Shown in pieces: positions 25,884 to 35,591 of a stretch of 54,265 bases of DNA. The stretch is from contig CBDUMN010000013.1 of the NCBI GenBank assembly GCA_965368335.1, positions 1 to 54,265 on the forward strand, in the 5' to 3' direction. The translations under genes were made by a program, and so were the position numbers. The notes beneath the pieces are model-generated. The model saw nothing but the letters and a program-made list of their open reading frames with translations. It made no database searches and was not told the DNA's origin. This DNA is from CBDUMN01 sp965368335 (GTDB lineage Bacteria; Pseudomonadota; Alphaproteobacteria; Rhodospirillales; JAPHRK01). Each line of letters starts with the position of its first letter. Position 1 is the first letter of the stretch.

Positions 25884-27224
25884 CTATCCATTGGAGTTTC
25901 TTGAACTGGATGAATAGAGTCTCCTGTAGAGAAAAGCAATCCCCCCAATATGGACAAGATTGATCGCAGCAATCGGAGCAAGGAAGCCGATAAAAGGATA
26001 GAGAACTGGAATTAAAAAGAGCTTGGCGGTCAATTCGATCGCTGAGATTTTAATAAGTGGCCGCAGACGGACGAGGGCATAACAATAAATTGCGGGCAGT
26101 CGTGCTGAGACAAGCCAAAAGATGGCGCCGCCAGAAAGCCAAAACGCCCAAGGGTCGGAGGGAGTATTCTCAGCTCCTACCCAAAGCTTAACGATGGCCG
26201 GTCCGAAAAGTGCATATCCTAGGCCTGCGAGGAAGGCGACTCCAGCCATCCAGTTTGTGCCGGATTTGAAAATACGATCTAATCGACCCGATTGGTTTTT
26301 TGTATCCATATGGATGAGATAGGGAAGGAGAGTTTCCGGTAGACGCCACAGCATCTGTATCCCCACATCGGCAATCTTCCATACAAGAATGAAATCTGCG
26401 ACGATTTCTGGACCTCCCAATGCGCCAAGAATGAGGGCGTCACCTTGTAAAAAAGTCAGCAGGATGATGCCGTAAACTGCGTATCCCAATCCCATCCGCC
26501 CCCCGAGACGTGACAAGAGCCGCAGGCTCTTTCGGGAAGGGGGTTGCGGCTGAATACGATAATTCCTGACGAGCCGCCAACTGATGATTTTCGCAACAAG
26601 CGTCCCTAGAAAATAGGCGAACAGAACTCCCGCCTCGCCTCCATCCAAGTAGAGGGCGGCCAGGGTGAAGATGAAGAATGCAACGGTACCGACAAGTGAT
26701 AAAATATTGGCGATAGCCTGTTTGCCAATGGCCATAAGAAGATTTCGGTCATTGTTGAGGTCGTATAGAACCAAAAGGTAAAGGGTGCCTGCTATGCCCA
26801 TCCCTATGATCGTAGAATCCGCGACTAGACTCGGGTCAAAAATTAATGCTTTACCAAGCCAGGCGACGAAGCTTACTAAGCAGCCAACAAATAGGGCGTA
26901 TAAAACAAGAAGTGTTCGGGTGAGGCCATAACAATGCTCTAATTCTCGATGCTCATCATTGGCGGAAAATTCCCCCATCAACCGCATTCCTCCCGAGGTG
27001 GCCCAGGTAATGCCGATACTTAAATAATTAATAATACCAAGAATCAGCATTAGGATGCCGAAATGATACTTTCCGAGAGAGTCAAGGTAGAGCGGTATAA
27101 GGATTACTTGAGCAATAATATTGGCGGCAATGCCCGTATATGCGGTGATTACGCTTTTTATAAAGTCTGGGTTATTTCGCAGTTTGTTTCTAATACTGCC
27201 AAGCGTGGTTCCAATTGAGCCCAT
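25884..27224 (-). CDS. Wzx-like oligosaccharide flippase
   Basis: A 446-residue protein with about twelve to fourteen membrane helices arranged as in the polysaccharide-transport (MOP/MATE) superfamily. The N-terminal ANIIAQVILIPLYLDSLG, in which a helix ends in a small loop before the second helix, is typical of Wzx proteins. Its likely job is to move the undecaprenyl-linked repeat unit across the inner membrane. It lies 5 bases after asnB copy 1. It is the only Wzx candidate in the window. Confidence 0.82.
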   Translation of the reverse strand: MGSIGTTLGSIRNKLRNNPDFIKSVITAYTGIAANIIAQVILIPLYLDSLGKYHFGILMLILGIINYLSIGITWATSGGMRLMGEFSANDEHRELEHCYGLTRTLLVLYALFVGCLVSFVAWLGKALIFDPSLVADSTIIGMGIAGTLYLLVLYDLNNDRNLLMAIGKQAIANILSLVGTVAFFIFTLAALYLDGGEAGVLFAYFLGTLVAKIISWRLVRNYRIQPQPPSRKSLRLLSRLGGRMGLGYAVYGIILLTFLQGDALILGALGGPEIVADFILVWKIADVGIQMLWRLPETLLPYLIHMDTKNQSGRLDRIFKSGTNWMAGVAFLAGLGYALFGPAIVKLWVGAENTPSDPWAFWLSGGAIFWLVSARLPAIYCYALVRLRPLIKISAIELTAKLFLIPVLYPFIGFLAPIAAINLVHIGGIAFLYRRLYSSSSRNSNG

Positions 27225-27229
27225 TGAGC

Positions 27230-29110
27230 CTAGTCCATGGCCACTGATGATTGAAATAAATGAAGAGCGTAGAGCTTTGCAATCAGAATTGCAGGGGTGC
27301 CCTGGTTTGCATCAAAGGATTTTTTTAACCGTTTCACTGCCTCACGATCAAGAAGGCCCGATAAGTCTTGGAAGCTATTGAAAGCATCGTCAACGCGTGT
27401 TTTCCATGCTCCTTTCAGTACAGCTTCCTCCTGAATGTGATATCCAAAACCTCTTTTGGGAGCGTAAAGGATGTCTTTGGGCAAGCGCGACTCTAATGCT
27501 TTCTTGAGAAATAATTTGTTCTGCCCATTAAACAGGCTGGGGCGGACCTTTAGGGAATAAGGTAGAGATAAAGCTAAGGAAATGAGCTCATCATCTAGAA
27601 AGGGGCAGCGCATCTCTATGCCGTGGGCCATTGCAGGTAAATCACTGGCGATGGTGACAGCATGTGCATTTTCTAGCATTAGACCTAAGTAAGCTGCTTC
27701 ATCAATATAGGACCTAGGTGATGAAGATTTGAACCAGGGGCTAATCCAGTCATGAATAATCGTGTTAGGGCGGGTTTCTAGAGCCGCTCCATGAAAAATT
27801 TTTGGCCAGAGCTCCATAGCCTCGGATCGATAGAGTGCCTCTTTTCGATGCCCATTTTTGGCGCCGAGTGCGAGGAAGCTTTCTTTTAACATTGATGGGG
27901 GGATCGTGGTTGATAGCGCTTTAAGCAAGGGCTTTCCAAAGCTTGGTATCATATCGCCAATAAGTGAAAGAAGCGCCAATCTGTTGAAACCAGTGTAGCC
28001 GTAAAATACTTCATCGGCACCATGCCCAGACAAAACAACCTTGATACCGTCTTGCCGGATATGCTGACAGAGTGAATAGGTATGCGTCAGGGGAAGGGCC
28101 ATGATTGGTTCGCCTAGTTGAGATAAAAGACTCTCAAACTGGCGATGTTGTTCTTCAGGATCGAAATAGAACTCTTTGTGCTCGGTCTCCAGTAAGCTGG
28201 CTACCTTCCGAGCTTGAATAAGTTCCGGATCATCTTGGTCCCGGCCAAAGGCATAGGTCCGAATTTTTTTTGCTCCCTGGCGCTTCATCGAATCGACGAT
28301 AGCCGATGAGTCGACACCCCCTGAAAGTAGAGCGGCGACTTCAACATCGGCAACCATCCGCCGGGCCACGGATTGATCCAAGACCTGCAGGAGATCATCT
28401 TGACTGAATGCGCGAGTTTCAAAGCTCGGATGCCAGTAGGGTCGAATCTGCTCAATGTGGCCGTTCTTGACTTTCAGCAGGTGGCCCGGTGGTAACCGGC
28501 GGATATGTTGGAAGATGGTATATGGGTCGGGAATATGGCGGAGATTGCGAAGCAAATACAAACCGACGGCCGTCGGGTCGATTGTCCGATTAACATGGGG
28601 GTGGCTGAGGAGTGAGGGTATTTCCGATGCGAAAGCGAAGCCGTCTGGTGTCTCTGAATAGAAAAAGGGTTTTTTTCCGAAACGATCCCGGCAGCAAAAA
28701 AGTTCTCTTGTCTTTTCGTCGAAAATGGCAAACGCAAACATCCCCTTTAGGTGATTAACACAATTTTCTCCCAAATCTTCATATAGATGGAGGATGACCT
28801 CAGAATCACTGTTCGTCTTGAATCTATGGCCTTTGGCTTCAAGGCCTGCGCGTAATTCCTTGTGGTTATAAATTTCCCCATTGCAGACCAAAGAAAGAGA
28901 TTTGGTTTCGTTGAATAGAGGCTGATTTGCTGCTGGGGTGAGGTCGATAATACTTAGGCGGGTGTGGGCGAGACCCAATGAATGATGGTCGTTCACCCAT
29001 AGGCCATTGGCGTCTGGCCCACGATGTTCCAGCGCCGAGGCCATCTGTGCAAGAACAGTGTTCTCTACCTTTCCGGGGGAATGGGTCGCAATGCCTGCTA
29101 TGCCGCACAT
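27230..29110 (-). CDS. asnB: AsnB-type glutamine amidotransferase, copy 1
   Basis: A 626-residue protein with the asparagine-synthetase plan. The N-terminal Ntn glutaminase domain has the catalytic Cys2 (MCGIAG), HRGPDANG and CNGEIYNH; the C-terminal synthetase domain has the ATP pyrophosphatase loop SGGVDSS (263-269). All key residues are present. Paralogues in O-antigen loci (for example WbpS) are believed to amidate sugar carboxylates, not to make asparagine. That reading is favoured here because three such genes lie in one glycan locus. It sits between a GT2 gene (2-base gap) and wzx. Confidence 0.93.
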   Translation of the reverse strand: MCGIAGIATHSPGKVENTVLAQMASALEHRGPDANGLWVNDHHSLGLAHTRLSIIDLTPAANQPLFNETKSLSLVCNGEIYNHKELRAGLEAKGHRFKTNSDSEVILHLYEDLGENCVNHLKGMFAFAIFDEKTRELFCCRDRFGKKPFFYSETPDGFAFASEIPSLLSHPHVNRTIDPTAVGLYLLRNLRHIPDPYTIFQHIRRLPPGHLLKVKNGHIEQIRPYWHPSFETRAFSQDDLLQVLDQSVARRMVADVEVAALLSGGVDSSAIVDSMKRQGAKKIRTYAFGRDQDDPELIQARKVASLLETEHKEFYFDPEEQHRQFESLLSQLGEPIMALPLTHTYSLCQHIRQDGIKVVLSGHGADEVFYGYTGFNRLALLSLIGDMIPSFGKPLLKALSTTIPPSMLKESFLALGAKNGHRKEALYRSEAMELWPKIFHGAALETRPNTIIHDWISPWFKSSSPRSYIDEAAYLGLMLENAHAVTIASDLPAMAHGIEMRCPFLDDELISLALSLPYSLKVRPSLFNGQNKLFLKKALESRLPKDILYAPKRGFGYHIQEEAVLKGAWKTRVDDAFNSFQDLSGLLDREAVKRLKKSFDANQGTPAILIAKLYALHLFQSSVAMD

Positions 29111-29112
29111 CG

Positions 29113-30048
29113 TTAGCCAAACCGCCTTATCAGACCGAGTTTCTTGGCAATACTGACGACCTTCATGGTGTTTTTGCCACCAAATAGAATCAATAGAAGA
29201 CTGGCTATGGACTCAATCGGGATGGCCAGCCGAGCTCCGTCTCGCCAAATACTCAAAGCTCTCCTTTCGTTTGCCATTGAGGCAAAGACCGCTTGGCGAA
29301 GTTTTCGTTTTGAATAGAAAATGGGTGCAATCTGGCTGTAATCGTCGCCAAATTCTTCAAATACTAAATCGTAGCATTGTGCGAGTTGCTTCGCCTTTTC
29401 CGGCTTGTGATAGGACGCTGTAAGGGAGGAACCCTGGTCAATTTTGTAAATGCGTAAGATTTTGGACGAGATCCACAATGGGGCGCTTCGCGCATAATCC
29501 AGGTAGGTATAGAGTTCGCAAGGGACACTCATCTTGGAATCGAAGTACCCCCCTTTGTCCCGGACGGCGTCGCCCCTAAAAATGGGTAGGTATTCACCGG
29601 TACGATGCTCTTTTAGAATATCTTCATAGGTGAAATTGCCTGTGTAGTTTGGGTAGGAGACTGTTGTGTCGCCATCTTGTGTTTTGCACGCGCTGAAGCA
29701 AATGGGACTCTCTTTGGGCCAGCCTTGGAGGCAATCTTGCAAAACCTCAGGCCACTCCGGAACAAAAATATCATCCGCGTCTAGAATAGTCACAACGTCA
29801 CCTTTTGAGTAGGAAACGCCGAGGTTGACCGCGGCACACTTTCCCCTGTTAGGCGATTGGGTAATCAATTGAACCTCGGGGTAAGCCGAGACGACCATTC
29901 TTAATGCCGCACCGTCTTGGCTGCCGTCATCAACGACAAACACTTCAAGCTCTATTGTCGCTGGCCGTGTTGCTGACACGACGCTCTCTATCGTTGCGCC
30001 GATGGTTTCATGTGCATTATATGCCGGAATGATTACCGAAAATTTCAT
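29113..30048 (-). CDS. GT2 glycosyltransferase
   Basis: A 311-residue inverting GT-A transferase: FSVIIPAYNAHETI, then VVDDGSQDG, and TILDADDIF with the DxD metal site at about residue 95. The C-terminal third is helical with a short hydrophobic stretch. Its ATG overlaps the stop of the 828-residue Wzy-GT4 gene (ATGA). It probably adds one residue of the repeat unit; donor and acceptor cannot be read. Confidence 0.87.
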   Translation of the reverse strand: MKFSVIIPAYNAHETIGATIESVVSATRPATIELEVFVVDDGSQDGAALRMVVSAYPEVQLITQSPNRGKCAAVNLGVSYSKGDVVTILDADDIFVPEWPEVLQDCLQGWPKESPICFSACKTQDGDTTVSYPNYTGNFTYEDILKEHRTGEYLPIFRGDAVRDKGGYFDSKMSVPCELYTYLDYARSAPLWISSKILRIYKIDQGSSLTASYHKPEKAKQLAQCYDLVFEEFGDDYSQIAPIFYSKRKLRQAVFASMANERRALSIWRDGARLAIPIESIASLLLILFGGKNTMKVVSIAKKLGLIRRFG

Positions 30049-32531
30049 GCGGATGTTGTGAACTCCGACTGAAAGAGTTCTACGCTTTTTGTCGACGCCA
30101 GCTTAATCATGTCTCGATCTAGCGCATAGGAGATCATTGATTGGGCCAGAGCGTTTTCGAACTCGGAAGTATCAGTTTCCAATAGTTTCGTTTGAACTTT
30201 TTCTATGCTTGAAAAAAGCGGGGAAGGCGTTGTGTCATTCCAGATCGATAGCGGTGGATGAAGCAGTATGCCGTTTTCCCCGGTTTTGACCATCTCTCGT
30301 ATGGCGTAAACATCGGTCGCTATTATTGGCAGGCCATGGGCAAGAGCTTCTAGAACCACCATGCCAAAGGAATCGAAATAGGTTGGGTGCACAAAAACAT
30401 CGGCGTGGGCCATAAACCTTTCCGAGATTTCGCTACGACTATAATTGGCCTCGTGAACCGTTATGCCTGGCGTGGCTGCGCATTCTTCTGTTAATTCAGG
30501 GGGCAAATATGTTACGAGGTCCAGGTGAGACATTGGTGCGGCTTCGCGGACTTTTTTAAAGGCCCTTAGAAGCGCCCTCCCTCCCTTAATTTCAAACTGG
30601 GTGGAAACAAAAAGAAATCGGCACTCCTCTCTATCGGTTGCCGAATTGGAGGGAGACGCTGTTATCTGAGGATAAACAACGACGGCCTTCTCGCCTGCGA
30701 TCGGCCCGTATTCGCGAAGCACCCCACCTCGACAGGCTTCGCTCAGGCAGCGAATTTGGAGACACCGGGAGCTTTCCAGGATCGTGCGGATAAAGGGGCG
30801 ATAGATATTTACCGCAAAAGGGTTATAGGCCGTAAATGCATAGGGGTTATCGATATCCGTAATGAACGGACCGTTAAGTGCGAGCCCTCCCCAAATATAG
30901 AGAGGAGAGTTTTTAGGAGTGTCACTAGGTCTCAGTTTGATATTTAGCAGTGGTATCCGTGTTTTCCATGAAGGACGGGCTGGGGTTAGCGATTGCTGCT
31001 TCGTAACTTGATCCCCTTTCCGGAAATGGGCCATTTCGGGGTTGGCAATTTCACCATTCCACCTTGCAATGGTATCAAGTTGCCGATCCCTTAAATAACT
31101 ATGGGGATAAAAGAAAATGGCCTCATTATTGTTGTGTCTTTTTCGAAATATGTCGAGTGAGAATATGGCTCTCATCATCGATCCAAGCGCAGGAATAACG
31201 CGGTTAAATCCGATCTGGGCCCCGCAAACCAGCGTAAAAAGAAGGACCGTATGTCCAAAGCCTGTTCCGCTTCGGACAAGGTTAAACATGAAGATGAAGG
31301 AGTAAAATGAAAGCGCAAGAACTGCAAAATTACTGTCAGAGTTCCATAAAGCGTGTGTATTCCAGGCTAAGAAACGACCGAGTAAGAAGGTCAGTACAAC
31401 AGCAACAATCAATCCAAATCCGAAGATAAAATCCACAATGAAGGAAATGGGGATGGCTGTTGATGGAAAAGCGCCTTCAAAGTAGTGCGGATAGAGCCAT
31501 TGAAGTTCGTCAAGCCCGCCATAAACTAAGGGTTTGCTAGCCCATACTGCCCTGGGCACCAGGCTGAGACCAAGATTAAATGCCCAGCTGATCCCGTAAT
31601 CTACACCAGTCAGCAAGTCAGGCCAGGACGCCTTCCTGAGAAAATGAGCTAAGTGCTCAATACCCTCAAAGCTAGTTGAAATAAGATGAAGGTGGAACTT
31701 TATCAACGTTTCATAAAGCAGCTTAGCAAGATTATTAATCAGGGCGTCATTCTGATTGAGATAATCTCCAACCCTCCGTATGACCTCAAACAAACCAGAG
31801 GCGAATACTGTGCCCAGAACGCCACAAAGTCCAAGAGGCCACCACTTTGGATTTCTAATCACGATCATTAGTGTTAGTGCTAAGGCAATCGCCGAAATGA
31901 ACCGTCGTGAGAAAAACAGCTCTGTCGCCCCCAGGGCGAGAAGAATCAGAAGCGCAAATACGAAGAGTCGTGGTAGCGATAGAGGGGTGGTGAATTGGTT
32001 GGCAAGATAAGCGATATAGACGATACCGGAATAGAGAACAAAGTCAGGTAGGACCCAGATTATTCCGATCCCGGCCCGCGCTTTGAATAGCTCATCCCCG
32101 GCCAAATCATTGGGATTTGGAAGAGCCAGCATTAAGCCCGCGACGGCAAGAACGATGAGCCCGGCGAAGGAAACGAGTAGGCGCTTTTCGGATGGTTTGT
32201 CTCTTTCGTTTGATGAGGCAGTACTAATTGAAGTTGTGCGATACCCTGCGTAGGCAACACCCCAAAACCCGAGCGATAAAATCAGCGCTTGAGCAAGGGC
32301 AATCTCAGAAAGGGGCTTTGTCGCCCCTGTAATAATAGTTTGTGGGGTTACTAAGCCATCATTGATCAGCCAGGCTCGAAAAGGAAAAGCAGCGGCCCAA
32401 ATGAGTGAAAAGTACCAAAAATGGTTTAAAACTATTTTGGCAGTAGGCGTACGCCTAACTTCCATAATTAGCAGGGTGATAGGTATTGCGATACTGGTAA
32501 GGAGCGCCAAATCAAACATGGCAAGTTTCAT
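30045..32531 (-). CDS. Wzy-like polymerase fused to a GT4 glycosyltransferase domain
   Basis: An 828-residue two-part protein. Residues 1 to about 450 are a polytopic membrane protein with eleven or so helices and a long loop (about 250-350), the outline of O-antigen polymerases, though without a specific signature. A polar linker (about 455-540) leads to a soluble C-terminal part (about 545-828) with GT4 features: FVSTQFEIKGGRALL, a HADVFVHPT segment and FDSFGMVVLEALAHG, where Asp stands at the first position of the usual E-x7-E pair. The frame is continuous with no stop or shift visible. If the soluble part faces the cytoplasm, one protein would join transfer and polymerisation. The start overlaps the preceding GT4 gene by 20 bases; an internal ATG at 32519 is possible. 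Confidence 0.75.
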   Translation of the reverse strand: MKLAMFDLALLTSIAIPITLLIMEVRRTPTAKIVLNHFWYFSLIWAAAFPFRAWLINDGLVTPQTIITGATKPLSEIALAQALILSLGFWGVAYAGYRTTSISTASSNERDKPSEKRLLVSFAGLIVLAVAGLMLALPNPNDLAGDELFKARAGIGIIWVLPDFVLYSGIVYIAYLANQFTTPLSLPRLFVFALLILLALGATELFFSRRFISAIALALTLMIVIRNPKWWPLGLCGVLGTVFASGLFEVIRRVGDYLNQNDALINNLAKLLYETLIKFHLHLISTSFEGIEHLAHFLRKASWPDLLTGVDYGISWAFNLGLSLVPRAVWASKPLVYGGLDELQWLYPHYFEGAFPSTAIPISFIVDFIFGFGLIVAVVLTFLLGRFLAWNTHALWNSDSNFAVLALSFYSFIFMFNLVRSGTGFGHTVLLFTLVCGAQIGFNRVIPALGSMMRAIFSLDIFRKRHNNNEAIFFYPHSYLRDRQLDTIARWNGEIANPEMAHFRKGDQVTKQQSLTPARPSWKTRIPLLNIKLRPSDTPKNSPLYIWGGLALNGPFITDIDNPYAFTAYNPFAVNIYRPFIRTILESSRCLQIRCLSEACRGGVLREYGPIAGEKAVVVYPQITASPSNSATDREECRFLFVSTQFEIKGGRALLRAFKKVREAAPMSHLDLVTYLPPELTEECAATPGITVHEANYSRSEISERFMAHADVFVHPTYFDSFGMVVLEALAHGLPIIATDVYAIREMVKTGENGILLHPPLSIWNDTTPSPLFSSIEKVQTKLLETDTSEFENALAQSMISYALDRDMIKLASTKSVELFQSEFTTSA

Positions 32532-33651
32532 TTGTTAGTTTCAGATGGTTTATCTGCCGGTTAATAACGTTTTTTTCGGAGTATAGGTCTATTGCTCTGC
32601 GTCGACCATTCTCTCCCATTGTTGTGCGCATTTTCTCATCAGAAACCAATAAGGTAAGGCGTTGTGATAGCGCTTCTACGTTCCCAAGAGGTGTTAAGAA
32701 ACCGGTTTTGCCGTCGATGACCTCTTCCCGACTGCCCCGAATATTTGTGGCGACAACTGGTAGACCTGAGGCCATGCCTTCGATGATTGATCGTGGCATT
32801 CCTTCTCGGTGAGATGGCAGCGTAAAAATATCGGCGATCTTCATAAGATCGTCTACGTCGGTACGATATCCTAAAAATGAAATTTTTCCCGATAGTGCCG
32901 GGTCGCTTTTAAGATTTTCTATGGCTTGATCAATAGAACTTGCATGGTCGCTTTCAAGGCGACTGCCAACAACCCATAGCTTAGCCCTAACCGATTTCAT
33001 GGCTTGAAAAAGTTCGAGATATCCTTTTTCGGCAACCAGCCTACCAACCATCAAAATTACAACATCGTCGCTGTTGGCCCCCAATGCTTCTCTTTTGATT
33101 TGTCGCTCTGTTATGTCGTTGAACGGCTGAAAACGGTTAATGTCAACACCGTTGCCTATGGCCATTATATCTTTGCAAAAACCAAATCTTTTAGCGGTTT
33201 CGGCGTCTTCTTCAGCTTGGGTAAACAGAACGTCGGTAAATCTTCCGCCCAACCATTCAAGAGCAATAAATATGGACCGCAGCCAAAATGACTGGTTTTC
33301 ATGGAAATAAAAGCCGTGGGCCGTATAGACGATTTTGGGAACGCCCACCCTTGCGGCGGCCAGCCGTCCGATCAAAGCTGCAATTGGCGTGTGGACATGA
33401 ACAATATCGAAGCGTTCATTCCGGAATAGACGAACCAGACGACGGTAAGCCTTAAAATGACTTAGGATGTCGTAATTCCGTTTGAACTCAACCGTTTCTA
33501 CTCGAAATCCCTTTTCGCGTATGGCGGCCAGTTTTGGACCATCGGCGCAAACTCCGATAACCTCATGACCCTCATTCCGCATACCCTCCATCAAAGGCAG
33601 CAGGAAGTGACGCATCGTGAAGTCCACAGATGCTAATTGGCATATTTTCAT
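32512..33651 (-). CDS. GT4 glycosyltransferase
   Basis: A 379-residue GT-B enzyme: MKICQLASVDFTMRHFLLP, then HVHTPIAALIGRLAAA, YTAHGFYFHE (an acceptor-domain segment common in PglA/WbpT-like enzymes) and SHREGMPRSIIEGMASG with the E-x7-E donor motif. The ATG at 33651 overlaps the stop of asnB copy 2 (ATGA), which settles the start; a start 15 bases upstream lies inside that gene. It likely acts early in repeat-unit assembly on the cytoplasmic face. Confidence 0.9.
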   Translation of the reverse strand: MKICQLASVDFTMRHFLLPLMEGMRNEGHEVIGVCADGPKLAAIREKGFRVETVEFKRNYDILSHFKAYRRLVRLFRNERFDIVHVHTPIAALIGRLAAARVGVPKIVYTAHGFYFHENQSFWLRSIFIALEWLGGRFTDVLFTQAEEDAETAKRFGFCKDIMAIGNGVDINRFQPFNDITERQIKREALGANSDDVVILMVGRLVAEKGYLELFQAMKSVRAKLWVVGSRLESDHASSIDQAIENLKSDPALSGKISFLGYRTDVDDLMKIADIFTLPSHREGMPRSIIEGMASGLPVVATNIRGSREEVIDGKTGFLTPLGNVEALSQRLTLLVSDEKMRTTMGENGRRRAIDLYSEKNVINRQINHLKLTNETCHV

Positions 33652-35591
33652 TTGTTGCTTAACCAATGGTCATGCCAACTTTGAAACATTAAAATAGCCC
33701 AAAGGGCGTATTGGTGGTTTCGTGTCCCTGACAGGTGTTGCCGCCATGCCGTGCGAATGGGACCGGGATTGAAATAGCCGTCTTCCTTGAGCCTTTTTTC
33801 GGACAATAGCGATTCGGCCCAGTCTTGTAAGGGGCCTCGCAGCCAATGGCCGATGGGCGCTCCGAACCCCATTTTGGGTCTCTCGATCAAATCTTTGGGG
33901 ACATGCCGGTATAATATGTTCCTTAGAATATTCTTCCCGGCCCCTTTTTGCACCAGGAGTGATCGGGGCAAAGCCCAGGCGAATTCGACAATCCGATGAT
34001 CAAGCAGTGGCACTCTGGCTTCGAGTGAATAGGCCATGCTTGCCCTATCAACCTTGGTGAGAATATCGTCAGGGAGATAAGTCAGCATGTCCAGAAGTTG
34101 CATTCGTCCGACAGAATCTGGTCGATCCTGTGAAATTGTCTCGTCCCAAAGAATGCCTTGATGTTCTGAAGCCGATGGAACGATTTTTTCCGGATGGGGC
34201 CACTGGCTAACAAGGCGACGATAGATAGTATTTAGATCATTTGCATCAACAATACCCGCAAGTTTGTGAACTTTGTCGCCGAATTGAGGTGAAGAAAACT
34301 TAGATGGGATCATTTGGCTGATCCGATCCCAATTTTCCGGGGAGACGGCTGTCATCATGGCCTTTCCTGCGGAGCGGAAAGAGCGAGGAAAGGGATGCAT
34401 GGCTTTCCAAATTCGGTTTGTCCAGAAGTAACGGTTATAGCCAGCAAAGACTTCGTCACCGCCATCGCCGGATAATGCCACGGTGACGTATTTTCGGGTC
34501 ATCTTGGAAAGAAGAAGTGTTGGTAACTGGGATGAGTCTGCAAAAGGTTCATCATACCAGGCAGGAAGCTTGGGGATCAGATTGAGGGCTTGATCAGATG
34601 TAACGTATAGCTCTGTGTGTTCGGTTCCTAAATGCTTTGCAACGGCCTTTGCGTGGGTTGCCTCATTGTATTGATCTTCGTAGAAGCCAATGGAGAAACT
34701 ACGCACTGGCTGTGCGCTTACTTTTTGCATCAATGCGACGACAAGCGAGGAGTCGACACCGCCAGATAGAAAAGCGCCTAATGGAACGTCAGAGATAAGG
34801 CGTTGGCTGACGGCGTCGGTTAGCAATTCTTCCAGTCGTTTCTCAACCTCCAGAGGGCTCTCCTTATTTGGGGACCGCCAGCCTTGGGCGGCAAGAGCCC
34901 TGGCGTCCCAATAACGTTCAACCGTTGGCTCTCCAGAATATGGAATAGTGAGGATGGTTCCGGGTTCTAACTTGCGGACTTTATTGAAGATAGTGAAAGG
35001 AGCAGGGATGTAGGCATGGCGCAGATAATTAATCAGGACATCGTGATCAACATTGTCATCGAAGGCATGATATTTCATGAGGGCTTTAAGTTGAGAGCCG
35101 AACAAGAAGGTATTGCCGTAGCGACCCCAGTACAACGGTTTGATTCCCAAACGATCACGGACCAGGGTGACGCATTTATTTTTTTTATCCCATAAGGCGA
35201 AGGCAAACATGCCAATACATTTTTCGACTGTTGCGCCGACCCCCCAAGTGGCGCAAGCGGCAAGCAGGACGGCCGTATCACTTCCTCCTTTGACAGTGAT
35301 GCCGCTATTGCTCAGTTCTTCGGCAATTCTTCGAAAATTGTAGATCTCTCCGTTGTAGGCAATCATATAGCGGCCACACGCCGAAGCCATTGGCTGGTGC
35401 CCGAGGGGGGAACAATCGATGATCGCTAAGCGTTGATGGCTGAGGGCGATGCCGGATTGGGCGTCAACCCAAACCCCTGAATCGTCAGGACCACGATGAG
35501 ATTGAACCTCTGCCATTGCTCGAGCATTATCCTCAAGCGCCAGTTCGGTCATCTCACCCTGCCGGTTAAATATTCCGGCGAAACCACACAC
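33648..35591 (-). CDS. asnB: AsnB-type glutamine amidotransferase, copy 2
   Basis: A 647-residue protein with Cys2 (CGFAG), HRGPDDSG, YNGEIYNF, and the PP-loop SGGVDSS (276-282). The start codon is GTG, placed directly after the TAG of the preceding membrane-transferase gene, with AAGGAG about 10 bases upstream. All catalytic features are intact. It differs from copies 1 and 3 in length and loops, so they are not recent duplicates. A sugar-amidating role is inferred from the locus; free asparagine synthesis cannot be excluded. Confidence 0.93.
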   Translation of the reverse strand: MCGFAGIFNRQGEMTELALEDNARAMAEVQSHRGPDDSGVWVDAQSGIALSHQRLAIIDCSPLGHQPMASACGRYMIAYNGEIYNFRRIAEELSNSGITVKGGSDTAVLLAACATWGVGATVEKCIGMFAFALWDKKNKCVTLVRDRLGIKPLYWGRYGNTFLFGSQLKALMKYHAFDDNVDHDVLINYLRHAYIPAPFTIFNKVRKLEPGTILTIPYSGEPTVERYWDARALAAQGWRSPNKESPLEVEKRLEELLTDAVSQRLISDVPLGAFLSGGVDSSLVVALMQKVSAQPVRSFSIGFYEDQYNEATHAKAVAKHLGTEHTELYVTSDQALNLIPKLPAWYDEPFADSSQLPTLLLSKMTRKYVTVALSGDGGDEVFAGYNRYFWTNRIWKAMHPFPRSFRSAGKAMMTAVSPENWDRISQMIPSKFSSPQFGDKVHKLAGIVDANDLNTIYRRLVSQWPHPEKIVPSASEHQGILWDETISQDRPDSVGRMQLLDMLTYLPDDILTKVDRASMAYSLEARVPLLDHRIVEFAWALPRSLLVQKGAGKNILRNILYRHVPKDLIERPKMGFGAPIGHWLRGPLQDWAESLLSEKRLKEDGYFNPGPIRTAWRQHLSGTRNHQYALWAILMFQSWHDHWLSNK

